DNA of 64,000 nt from a bacterium. Lineage in GTDB: Bacteria; Elusimicrobiota; Elusimicrobia; Elusimicrobiales; UBA9959. The notes under the pieces are model-generated. The model was not told where the DNA came from and did not search any database. It saw only the letters and a program-made list of their open reading frames with translations. The stretch lies in the NCBI GenBank assembly GCA_021789695.1, contig JAJYJH010000003.1, positions 62,001 through 126,000 of the forward strand. Reading direction: 5' to 3'. Shown piece after piece: positions 36,485 to 44,466 of this stretch; within the stretch, counting starts at the first letter, position 1, and each line of letters starts with the position of its first letter. A program made the position numbers and the translations under genes.

Positions 36485-37414
36485 TCACCTTTTGCCCAGT
36501 TCGGCCAGCGGGTTTACCGGGCGCCCGGAAGGGGTTATTATCTCGAAATGCAGGTGAGGCCCGGTAGACAGCCCTGTCGAGCCGACCCTGCCCAGCATGG
36601 TCCTGGACTTCTGGACCATCTCCCCCACGTTCACGGTAATCTTGGAAAGGTGGCCGTAGCGGGACATCGCCCCGCCACTGTGCAGCACCTCCACGGTGTT
36701 GCCGTACCCCCCCTTCCAGCCGGCGTAAATCACCCTGCCCGAACGAGTCGGATAGACGGGCGTGCCGTAGGGCATGGGGATGTCGCAGCCGTCGTGGAAG
36801 ATGCGCCGGTGCAGTATGGGGTGATAGCGCATCCCGAAACCGGAACTTATATGCAGCCTGCCGTAGATATGCAGCGGCAGGCGGTAGGTATCCAGGTCCA
36901 GGTAGACTCCAGGAAGCCCCACCCTGTCCCCTTTTTTGAACGCATAGTTGGAAAGCAGCGAGGAAGGCGGCAGGCGGTTCTCGCGGACTATGTCCTCCCT
37001 GAACTTCCGGAGCGACACGCCCTTGGGGAGATAGCGGCGCGCTATGCCATTCAGGGTCTCGCCGTCTACGGAGACCTCGTAGAGCATGCCTTTGCCGTTA
37101 TGCACGCGGATATAGCCTCCGCGCCGCATGAAGATGAAGTCGTTGCCGTTCGTGCTCTGCAGCGAGCGCACGTCGGTGCCGTAGGCCTCGGCCAGGTCGC
37201 GCACATTGTCCCCGCCCGTCACCCTGTGCCTGGCGTTTATCAGCCGCGGAACGAGCTGGAAGACCTCTGGCGGCGGCTCGGCGGGACCTGGCGGGGTCAG
37301 GACCGAGAACCTGGCGTAATAGCCCGGGGAGACGCCGGGAGCCACGGCGGAGGAGAGCGCCGCTATCGTCAGCAGCGCGCAGACCCCCGCGGCAATCTTC
37401 CAGCGTCCGCGCAT
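36485..37414 (-). CDS. M23-family murein peptidase with LysM-like domain
   Basis: A 309-residue envelope protein with an N-terminal signal or anchor (WKIAAGVCALLTIAALSSAVA). A LysM-like region (HRVTGGDNVRDLAEAYGTDV) is followed by a second such module (VSVDGETLNGIARRYLPKGV), then an M23 LytM domain with zinc ligands in FHDGCDIP and GPHLHFEI. It either cuts peptidoglycan cross-links or activates amidases, as NlpD/EnvC do; since both His/Asp motifs are intact, an active peptidase is likely. It starts with a 1-nt overlap of the rho stop and ends the polA-rhomboid-coaE-rho operon. Confidence 0.87.
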   Translation of the reverse strand: MRGRWKIAAGVCALLTIAALSSAVAPGVSPGYYARFSVLTPPGPAEPPPEVFQLVPRLINARHRVTGGDNVRDLAEAYGTDVRSLQSTNGNDFIFMRRGGYIRVHNGKGMLYEVSVDGETLNGIARRYLPKGVSLRKFREDIVRENRLPPSSLLSNYAFKKGDRVGLPGVYLDLDTYRLPLHIYGRLHISSGFGMRYHPILHRRIFHDGCDIPMPYGTPVYPTRSGRVIYAGWKGGYGNTVEVLHSGGAMSRYGHLSKITVNVGEMVQKSRTMLGRVGSTGLSTGPHLHFEIITPSGRPVNPLAELGKR

Positions 37415-38856
37415 CAGCGCCCGCCCATCTCCATCGACTTCAGGAAGTCTTTGTTCGACTTGGTGGAGTTCAGCTTCGAGAGCAGAAGCTCAATGGAGTC
37501 GACAGGCGACAGCGGCGCCAGCACCTTGCGCAGGATCCAGACCTTGTTTAGTTCGTCGTCGGTCATCAGCAGTTCCTCCTTGCGAGTGGAGGTGCGATTT
37601 ATGTCTATGGCCGGGAAGATGCGGCGGTCCGCCAGTTTGCGGTCCAGGTATATTTCCGAGTTGCCGGTGCCCTTGAACTCCTCGAAGATCACGTCGTCCA
37701 TGCGGCTGCCGGTCTCGACGAGTGCGGTCGCGATTATCGTCAACGAACCGCCCTCCTCGATATTGCGGGCGGCGCCGAAGAAGCGCTTGGGACGCTGCAG
37801 CGAGGTGGACTCGAGGCCGCCAGAGAGCACTCGACCGGAGGACGGCGCCACGGTGTTGTAGGCGCGCGCCAGGCGCGTTATGGAGTCCAGCAGCACCACG
37901 ACGTGCTTGCCCATCTCGGTGCCGCGCTTGGCCTTCTCCAGCACTATCTCGGCCACCTGCACGTGACGGTCGGCCGGCTCGTCGAAGGTGGAGGCTATCA
38001 CCTCGCCCTTCACGGAGCGCTTCATGTCGGTGACTTCCTCGGGGCGTTCGTCGATCAGCAGCACGATCAGTTCTATCTCGGGGTGGTTGGTGGTGAGGGA
38101 ATTGGCGAGGCGCTGCAGAATCATCGTTTTGCCGGTCTTCGGCGCGGCGACTATCAGCTGACGCTGCCCCTTGCCGACGGGCACTATCAGGTCTATCACG
38201 CGGCCCGTCATCTCGTTCTTGGCGGTCTCGAGGATGAAGCGGTCGTTGGGGTGAAGCGGGGTCAAGTTGTCGAACAGCGGGCGGTGGGCTATCTTCTCTA
38301 TCTCCACGCCGTTGACGGTCTTCACCTGCAGCAGCGCGAAGAAACGCTCGCCGTCCTTGGGCGGACGAATCAGGCCGTTGACGGCGTCGCCCTTGCGAAG
38401 GCCGAGCTTCTTGATCTGCGACGGGGACACGTAGATATCCTCGTGGCTGGAAAGGTAGTTGTACTCCTGCGAGCGCAGGAAGCCGAAGCCGTCCGGCAGC
38501 ACCTCGAGCACGCCTTCGCCCTGCGCCACGCCGTTGGCCTTGGCCTGGGCCTCCATAATCTTGCCTATCAGCTCCTGCTTGCGCAGCGAGGCTACGCCCT
38601 CCATGTTGAACTGCTCGGCTATCTTGACCAGTTCTACCACTGTCATCTTTGTCATGCCCGCCACGTCCATCTTGGGCAGGTTGGGATTGACGTTCTGCTG
38701 CGGCTTGTTGCTGTTATCAGGTTTCATACCCCCCCTCAGGTCCTGCTGGTTCCCGTTGACGCGCGGCCCACCGTTGGGCCCCCCGTTCCCATGGTTGTTG
38801 CTGTGGCCGTTATGGCCGCGCTGAAATCTTTTCTCATCCTGCTGCTGTTGCATCAT
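37414..38856 (-). CDS. rho: Transcription termination factor Rho with Asn/Gly/Gln-rich N-terminal extension
   Basis: Hexameric RNA helicase that ends transcription. The 480-residue protein has the Rho N-terminal helical domain ([18 protein letters not shown]), the cold-shock-like RNA-binding domain ([20 protein letters not shown]), Walker A APKTGKT, and [18 protein letters not shown]. The first about 62 residues are an added low-complexity region ([28 protein letters not shown]). The start overlaps coaE by 4 nt (ATGA), which supports the long form. Confidence 0.96.
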   Translation of the reverse strand: MMQQQQDEKRFQRGHNGHSNNHGNGGPNGGPRVNGNQQDLRGGMKPDNSNKPQQNVNPNLPKMDVAGMTKMTVVELVKIAEQFNMEGVASLRKQELIGKIMEAQAKANGVAQGEGVLEVLPDGFGFLRSQEYNYLSSHEDIYVSPSQIKKLGLRKGDAVNGLIRPPKDGERFFALLQVKTVNGVEIEKIAHRPLFDNLTPLHPNDRFILETAKNEMTGRVIDLIVPVGKGQRQLIVAAPKTGKTMILQRLANSLTTNHPEIELIVLLIDERPEEVTDMKRSVKGEVIASTFDEPADRHVQVAEIVLEKAKRGTEMGKHVVVLLDSITRLARAYNTVAPSSGRVLSGGLESTSLQRPKRFFGAARNIEEGGSLTIIATALVETGSRMDDVIFEEFKGTGNSEIYLDRKLADRRIFPAIDINRTSTRKEELLMTDDELNKVWILRKVLAPLSPVDSIELLLSKLNSTKSNKDFLKSMEMGGR

Positions 38857-39479
38857 TTTTCCTCTTTGACCGTCTCCTTCAGGAAACGGCTTATGAACCG
38901 AATCTTCTCCCGCAGCGCCCGCGGCGTCCCGGAGTTATCAAGGACAACGTCAGCCCTGGCGTATTTCTCTTCGGCCGGCAGCTGGGCTCTGACCCTCTCC
39001 CGGTACTGCCTGCGGCTCCAGCCCCTCTTGAGCGCCCTTTTCTCCAGCGTCCCGGCCGGAGCGGCCAGGCAAACCGTGTATGTAAAACATTCCGCCAGCC
39101 CCGTTTCGAAAAGCAGGGGGACCTCCACGACAGTTATTTTTCTATGGGATCTGGTTATCAGGTGGCGGATTCTTTCAAGGATTTCTGGGTGCAACAGGCT
39201 TTCAAGCCATTTTCGTTTCGCCGGCGAGCCGAAAACCTCGGCCGCCAGCTTTTTTCTGTCCAGTAAACCGTCTGTAAGGATTTTATCGGGGCTGAACTTC
39301 CTGTATATTCTATTACAAATCTCCGGCTCTGTCAACAAGCCGGCCGAGATTACGTCGGCCGAGATCCCCAGCGCGCCTTCGTTTACAAATAGCCGCAGCG
39401 CCAGGCTCTTGCCGGAAGCGATGGGGCCCGTCAGGCCTATCACGGTCCTGCCCCGCGGGAACCTCAGCCCGGCCGTCAT
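38853..39479 (-). CDS. coaE: Dephospho-CoA kinase
   Basis: Last step of coenzyme A synthesis. The 208-residue protein has the P-loop GPIASGKS at 18-25 and the family pattern [19 protein letters not shown] and [10 protein letters not shown]. Length is normal. It overlaps the rhomboid gene by 4 nt upstream and rho by 4 nt downstream; the tight run polA-rhomboid-coaE-rho implies one transcript. polA next to coaE is seen in several phyla. Confidence 0.95.
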   Translation of the reverse strand: MTAGLRFPRGRTVIGLTGPIASGKSLALRLFVNEGALGISADVISAGLLTEPEICNRIYRKFSPDKILTDGLLDRKKLAAEVFGSPAKRKWLESLLHPEILERIRHLITRSHRKITVVEVPLLFETGLAECFTYTVCLAAPAGTLEKRALKRGWSRRQYRERVRAQLPAEEKYARADVVLDNSGTPRALREKIRFISRFLKETVKEEK

Positions 39480-40225
39480 GCCCGTCCTCCCCTGCGCCTG
39501 GCGTAGCCGTCCAGCGTCCGCAGCTCGGAACTGGTAAGGGAGCCCTGTCCCCCGCGGGAAACCTTCCCCAGCAGGCGGTCTATCTCCTCTCGTTCCAGGA
39601 CCTCAGGATCCGGCTCCTTGCGGGCCGGCCGGCCGCGCCAGCGCCGCTCCGCCCAAAGCCACAGCAACCCGGCGAGCAGCCCGCCCAGATGCGTGACATT
39701 GGAGATTCCCGAGCCTGGCCTGGAAAGCGTGAAAACGAACTCCATGGCGCCGAAGATGACGGCCATCATCCTGGCGCTGACAGGCAGCACGAAATAGAGG
39801 TACACCGTGACGTCCGGGTACATGAACGCGAACGCCCCCAGCAGTCCGTAGATAGCCCCGGATGCCCCGATGACAGGGACGAAGGAGCCGTGGTCCACCA
39901 CTCCGGTCAGCAGGGCCGCTGCCGCCCCGCAGCCGAAGAAGTAGACAAGGAATCTGCGGGACCCCATCTCCGGCTCGACTATACGGCCGAACATCCACAG
40001 CATGAAGGTATTGAAGAGGAAATGCCAGAAGCCGCCGTGGATGAAGACGTAGGTCACGGCCTGCCAGAGCCAGAGCCGGCCCAGGAACAGGGCGGGCACC
40101 AGACCGAGATAATAGTTGGTCCAGCCGCCAAAAAGCAGCTCGGCCATCCAGCCGGCGAAGAACGAAACAGCCAGCCATTTCGTGACCGGCGGCAATTCCC
40201 CGAACCTGGCCGCGTTAAGCCTCAT
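39476..40225 (-). CDS. Rhomboid-family intramembrane serine protease
   Basis: A 249-residue polytopic membrane protein with about six transmembrane segments. The catalytic serine is in GASGAIYG and the histidine in NVTHLGGLLAG; the HxxxN of the oxyanion site is in HFLFNTFMLWMFG. So it should be an active protease that cuts transmembrane substrates. The C-terminal 60 residues are cytoplasmic and charged (LLGKVSRGGQGSLTSSEL), a tail common in bacterial rhomboids. The substrate is unknown. It overlaps polA by 11 nt. Confidence 0.9.
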   Translation of the reverse strand: MRLNAARFGELPPVTKWLAVSFFAGWMAELLFGGWTNYYLGLVPALFLGRLWLWQAVTYVFIHGGFWHFLFNTFMLWMFGRIVEPEMGSRRFLVYFFGCGAAAALLTGVVDHGSFVPVIGASGAIYGLLGAFAFMYPDVTVYLYFVLPVSARMMAVIFGAMEFVFTLSRPGSGISNVTHLGGLLAGLLWLWAERRWRGRPARKEPDPEVLEREEIDRLLGKVSRGGQGSLTSSELRTLDGYARRRGGRA

Positions 40226-42782
40226 ATCTCTCCATGTCCCGCCAGTTGGGGCCGGCCTTCATCTCCACGACCAGAGGAACGGCCAGCTCGTAAGCGCCTT
40301 CCATTTCCCGCTTGATGGCGGCGGCGGCCTTTTTAAGCTCCCCTTCGCGCACCTCGAAGACCAGCTCGTCGTGCACCTGCAGCAGCATGAAGACATCTCC
40401 GGAGCCGCGGAGTTCTCGGAAAAGGCCTATCATCGCCTTCTTGATGACATCGGAGGAACCGCCCTGCACCGGGGTGTTGACCGCGGCGCGCTCGGCGAAG
40501 CCGCGCAGGTGCTGGTTGGAGGCCGTAAGTTCCGGCAGGACACGGCGGCGGCCGGTGAAAGTAGACACCCAGCCGTTCTTCCTGGCCTCGGCCACGGTGC
40601 GTTCGCTCCAGTCCTTCACGCCCGGGCAGGCTTCAAAATAGTGCTTTATGTAGTTGGCCGCCTCGGCGCGGCTGATGCCCAGGTCCTGAGAGAGGCCCTG
40701 CGCCGTTTTGCCGTAGACTATGCCGAAATTTATCGCCTTCGCCGCCCGGCGCATCTCGGGGGTAACCAGCTGCGGCGCGCAGCGGAAGATCTCGGCGGCC
40801 GTGCGCAGGTGTATGTCCTCGCCGTTCCCGAAGGCTTCCTTCAGGTTCGCGTCGCCGGAGAGATGGGCCAGCACGCGCAGGTCTATCTGCGAGTAGTCCG
40901 CCGAGAGCAGCCTAAAACCCTCTCGCGCCGTGAAGCATTTGCGCACCAGCAGTCCGGCCTCGGAGCGCACCGGGATGTTCTGCAGGTTCGGCTTGGAGCT
41001 GGAGAAGCGCCCCGTAGCCGCCCCCAGCTGGTCGAAGGTGGTGTGCAAACGCCCGTCCGGGCCGACGGCCGCCAGCAGGTTGTCGACGAAGGACGACTTG
41101 AGTTTGGAAACCTCGCGGAATTCCATGATGACCGGCACCACCGGGTGCGCGGCCCTGAGATAGTTCAAAACCTCCTCCCCCGTGGAATACCCATCCTTGG
41201 TCCTGAACTGTCTCTTCTGCGCCTCGCCCAGCCCAAGGTTCAGCTTCTCGTAGAGCAGGAAAGCGACCTGCTTGGGCGAGTTGAGGTTGATCCGGATTCC
41301 GGCAAGCTCCTCCGCCTTCGCCTGCAGCCCGGCCATCTCGCTCTCGAAACGCGCGGACAGCTCGCCCAGCAGCGCCGCGTCAACGGCCGTCCCGGTGCGC
41401 TCCATAGCGTACACGGCCGGCGCCAGGGGCAGTTCCAGTTCCTCGTAAACGGCCTTCATGCCGGCATTCCCCAGCCCGGTTTCAAGCTCCGCGGCCAGTT
41501 CGGGCAGCGCCGCGCAGGCCTGGAGCTTCTCCCCGTCTGAACCTGGCGGCTGCAGCGGCAGGCCCAGCCGCTCGAAGAGCAGCTGCGGCAGGGCCGCCCG
41601 GCGCGCGCCGGCGGCCAGCAAGCCGGCCGCCAGCTCCGCGTCGAAGCAGTTCGCGGGAAGAAAGCCGGCGGGCAGGTCCAGCAGACGCAGCGTCTGTTTC
41701 AGCCCGAAGAGGATCTTGCGCCCCCCGTCGGACAGCAGGGCGGCCGCGGCTCGCCCCTCCGCGGGGCCGAAAAAACCCGGGCGCAGCACGCAGGCCCCTT
41801 TCCAGGAGCCGGCGCCGAGCCCGTCCGCGAAAGCGGCAAAGGAAAGCCCCTCCGGAGGAGCGCCCAGCACCTCTCCCGGGGCCTTCAGCGGCGGCAGCTC
41901 CGCCTGGCGGCCCGGGGCAGGCGCCTTGCCGGCCAGTTCCAGCAGTTCCTTGAACTCCAGCCGCCGCGCCATCTCCTCCAGCTCCGGCCCGCCCGGAACG
42001 GCCGGCTTAAACATATCCAGGCCTTCCTCTACCGGGGCGTCCTTGTCCAGGGCCACCAGCCGCCGGGAAAGTCGCGCGTTCTCCATGTCCCTGGCCACCT
42101 TGGCGAGCAGTTTATCCGCCTTGACCCGCTCCGGGTCCATCGCCGCGGCCAGTATCTTTTCAAGCGGTCCGTAGGCGCTTACGAGCTTGGCGGCGCCCTT
42201 CTCGCCCACCCCGGCCACGCCGGGCACGTTGTCAGAAGCGTCGCCGAGCAACGCAAAATAGTCAGGCAGCAGGTCCGGCGGCACGCCGTACTTCCTTTCC
42301 ACGGCCTCCGGCCCCGAGAACTCGGCCGAGCTGCCGTCCCACAGGCTTACGCCGCCGCCCACCAGCTGGGCCGCGTCCTTGTCCCCAGAGACTATCACGG
42401 CCTCCAGCCCGGCCCTCGCCGCTCTGCGGGCCACGGTGGCTATTATATCGTCGGCCTCGAAGCCCTCCGCGTAAAGCCCCTTCAGTCCCAGCGCCTTCAC
42501 CAGCTCCCGGGCGGTCCTCAGCTGGGAGACCAGCCCCGGGTCGGTTTCCGCGCGGTTGGCCTTATACTCCGGGTAAAGTTCGTCCCTGAACGTGCCGCCT
42601 TTCGAATCGAAGCAGACCGCCAGGTACTCCGGCCGCCGCTCCCGCAGTATCTTCAGCAGCAGGCGCATAAAGCCGAAAAGCGCCCCGACCTCCTCCCCCT
42701 TCGAAGTGGAGAGCTTTGGCAGGGCGTGGTAACTCCTGTGCAGGAAAGCGTGTGCGTCTACTATGAAAACGCGTGGAGGCAT
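40215..42782 (-). CDS. polA: DNA polymerase I, probably without proofreading
   Basis: An 855-residue repair and Okazaki-processing polymerase. The N-terminal 5'-3' exonuclease is intact (VDAHAFLHRSYHAL, EADDIIATVA, SGDKDAAQLV, LLGDASDNVPGVAGVGEKGA). The middle 3'-5' exonuclease domain lacks the metal-binding DTE motif (SFAAFADGLGAGSW in its place), so proofreading is probably lost. The polymerase domain is intact (SADYSQIDLRVLAHLSG, KAINFGIVYG, QVHDELVFEV). No clear Shine-Dalgarno is seen. It lies 128 bp after trxA and heads the operon polA-rhomboid-coaE-rho-M23. Confidence 0.96.
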   Translation of the reverse strand: MPPRVFIVDAHAFLHRSYHALPKLSTSKGEEVGALFGFMRLLLKILRERRPEYLAVCFDSKGGTFRDELYPEYKANRAETDPGLVSQLRTARELVKALGLKGLYAEGFEADDIIATVARRAARAGLEAVIVSGDKDAAQLVGGGVSLWDGSSAEFSGPEAVERKYGVPPDLLPDYFALLGDASDNVPGVAGVGEKGAAKLVSAYGPLEKILAAAMDPERVKADKLLAKVARDMENARLSRRLVALDKDAPVEEGLDMFKPAVPGGPELEEMARRLEFKELLELAGKAPAPGRQAELPPLKAPGEVLGAPPEGLSFAAFADGLGAGSWKGACVLRPGFFGPAEGRAAAALLSDGGRKILFGLKQTLRLLDLPAGFLPANCFDAELAAGLLAAGARRAALPQLLFERLGLPLQPPGSDGEKLQACAALPELAAELETGLGNAGMKAVYEELELPLAPAVYAMERTGTAVDAALLGELSARFESEMAGLQAKAEELAGIRINLNSPKQVAFLLYEKLNLGLGEAQKRQFRTKDGYSTGEEVLNYLRAAHPVVPVIMEFREVSKLKSSFVDNLLAAVGPDGRLHTTFDQLGAATGRFSSSKPNLQNIPVRSEAGLLVRKCFTAREGFRLLSADYSQIDLRVLAHLSGDANLKEAFGNGEDIHLRTAAEIFRCAPQLVTPEMRRAAKAINFGIVYGKTAQGLSQDLGISRAEAANYIKHYFEACPGVKDWSERTVAEARKNGWVSTFTGRRRVLPELTASNQHLRGFAERAAVNTPVQGGSSDVIKKAMIGLFRELRGSGDVFMLLQVHDELVFEVREGELKKAAAAIKREMEGAYELAVPLVVEMKAGPNWRDMERYEA

Positions 42783-42910
42783 CTATTGGTCTTTTGAGGA
42801 ACCGCTGGAGAAACTGGCGGGAAAGCCCTGTAAGACGGAAGGCGGAACCGGCCGCCGCGGAAGACGGGCCCCTGGGCCCCGGCGCATCCGCGGCGCCACG
42901 GCTTTTGCTG

Positions 42911-43234
42911 CTACAGGAGCTCGTCCAGGTGCCGCTTCAGCTCTTCCTTCGGCTGCAGGCCCACCAGTTGCTGGGCCAGCTTGCCGCCCTTGAACATCAG
43001 GATGGTGGGAATGGCCGAGATTTGGTACTTTCCGGCGGTATCCTGGGACTCGTCGGTATTGAGTTTGCAGACCTTCACCTTGCCGGCGTACTCCTTGGCC
43101 AGCTCGTCCACTACGGGTCCGAGCATACGGCAGGGGCCGCACCAGGGCGCCCAGAAATCCACCAGCACCGGGATGGGGCTGTTCAGCACTTCTTTGTCGA
43201 AAGTCGCGTCGGTGAGCTCTACTTCGTTGGACAT
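42911..43234 (-). CDS. trxA: Thioredoxin
   Basis: Small cytoplasmic disulfide reductant of 107 residues with the standard active site WCGPC at 31-35 and the cis-proline segment ISAIPTILMFKGG. Length and sequence are typical. GAGG lies 7 nt before the ATG. It has its own promoter within the end of the upstream receiver gene. Confidence 0.96.
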   Translation of the reverse strand: MSNEVELTDATFDKEVLNSPIPVLVDFWAPWCGPCRMLGPVVDELAKEYAGKVKVCKLNTDESQDTAGKYQISAIPTILMFKGGKLAQQLVGLQPKEELKRHLDELL

Positions 43235-43285
43235 TAGGTTGCCTCGCTTTTGATTTATTCTTTAAGATTTGGAGTAAGATAAATA

Positions 43286-43314
43286 ATGGTATAAGACTTA
43301 CTTTTTATTGTCAA
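43286..43314 (-). promoter_or_regulatory. Promoter of trxA
   Basis: Minus-strand TTGACA (43309-43314), a 17-nt spacer and TACCAT (43286-43291). The -35 box lies in the last codons of the receiver gene. The leader is about 45 nt and ends in a normal Shine-Dalgarno. Confidence 0.6.
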
Positions 43315-43693
43315 GGCCGCCGGAGCGTCCCAGGAGGTAGCGCAGCTCCTTCCAGAGCTCGTCTATGTCTATCGGCTTGGAGAAGAAAGCGCCGGCGCCG
43401 GCCAGCATGGCCTCGGAACGGTCGGCCGGTTCGGTGTACTTGGCGGAGATGAAGACCACCGGCACCTTCTTGAGGCGCTCGGACTCCCGTATCAGCCGCA
43501 GGAACTCCACGCCGTGCATATCAGGCAGCTGTATATCGAGGATGATGACGGAGGGGACCGCGGCCGCCAGCGCGTCCAGGGCCTCCCTGGCGCTCTTGGC
43601 CACCCTGACCTCAGCCTCCACGTTCTTCAGCTTGAGGCCGTCCTCCAGCGTTTCTATAAAGTTCTTGTCGTCGTCCACTATAAGTATGTCCAT
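43298..43693 (-). CDS. Stand-alone response-regulator receiver protein
   Basis: A 131-residue CheY-like receiver without output domain. The acidic pocket is VDDD near residue 6, the phosphorylation site is D53 (ILDIQLPDMHG), and the Ser and Lys of the active site are in FISAK and SKPID. Such proteins act by protein-protein contact or as phosphorelay intermediates. No histidine kinase is nearby. It follows the metallophosphoesterase gene by 34 bp, so it may be cotranscribed with smc and that gene. Confidence 0.9.
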   Translation of the reverse strand: MDILIVDDDKNFIETLEDGLKLKNVEAEVRVAKSAREALDALAAAVPSVIILDIQLPDMHGVEFLRLIRESERLKKVPVVFISAKYTEPADRSEAMLAGAGAFFSKPIDIDELWKELRYLLGRSGGLDNKK

Positions 43694-43727
43694 AGTAATA
43701 GTTCCCCGGCCGGGCTTCCCTCCGCGC

Positions 43728-44459
43728 CTAGAATCCGAAACTGAGCCTCTCCGCCAGCAACGCCGGCATCCTGAGTTCCTCCATCCTATGCTGCACCGTT
43801 CCGACGTCGTAGAACACCCGGTAAAGCTCGAAGGTCCCCGCCGCGGCGTCGTAGACGCCGCAGGAGGCGCGGGGGTCGCCGTCGCGCGGCTGCCCCACGG
43901 AGCCGGGGTTGATCATGAACCGGCCCTTTACGCGCAGCTTAACCGCCGGCTTCAGAAAATCCGTCTCCGGCACGCCGCGCTCGCCCTCGCGGAAGAAAAG
44001 CGGTATATGGCTGTGGCCGATGAAACAGGGCGAGACCGTCCAGCGGTCGAAGTTGTCGGAGAACTGGCCCTCGCTGAGCAGGTATTCCGTCAGCGGCTTG
44101 CGCGGAGAGCCGTGCACCATGGTGAAGTCCGCGTTCTCCGCCCGCTCCGGCAGACCCGCTATGAAGTCCAGCGCCCGGCCGGTGAGCCGCTTTCTGGCGA
44201 AATCTATGGCCCAGGCCGCGTTGGCGTTGAACCACTTTATGTCCATCTTGCCTACCGCGGCGGCGTCGTGATTGCCCAGCACCGTCGTCAGCCCGGGCAG
44301 GGACATGAGCTCTTCAGCGCATTCCAGCGGCTGAGGCCCGTAGCCCACGATATCGCCGCAGCACAGAAAGTCCCGCACGCCGTTCTTCCGCAGGAACTCC
44401 AGCACGGCCTTAAGAGCCACGTAATTGCCGTGCACGTCGGAAAAGACGCCGTACCTCAT
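43728..44459 (-). CDS. Calcineurin-like metallophosphoesterase (YfcE/Ser-Thr phosphatase type)
   Basis: A 243-residue protein with the full two-metal centre of the superfamily: FSDVHGN near the start, GDIVGYG, LGNHDAA, MVHGSP and GHSHIP. It hydrolyses phosphoesters in the cytoplasm; the substrate cannot be told from sequence. It begins 7 bp after the smc stop and ends 34 bp before the receiver gene, so it probably belongs to the same operon. Confidence 0.88.
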   Translation of the reverse strand: MRYGVFSDVHGNYVALKAVLEFLRKNGVRDFLCCGDIVGYGPQPLECAEELMSLPGLTTVLGNHDAAAVGKMDIKWFNANAAWAIDFARKRLTGRALDFIAGLPERAENADFTMVHGSPRKPLTEYLLSEGQFSDNFDRWTVSPCFIGHSHIPLFFREGERGVPETDFLKPAVKLRVKGRFMINPGSVGQPRDGDPRASCGVYDAAAGTFELYRVFYDVGTVQHRMEELRMPALLAERLSFGF

Positions 44460-44466
44460 CGCGCCC

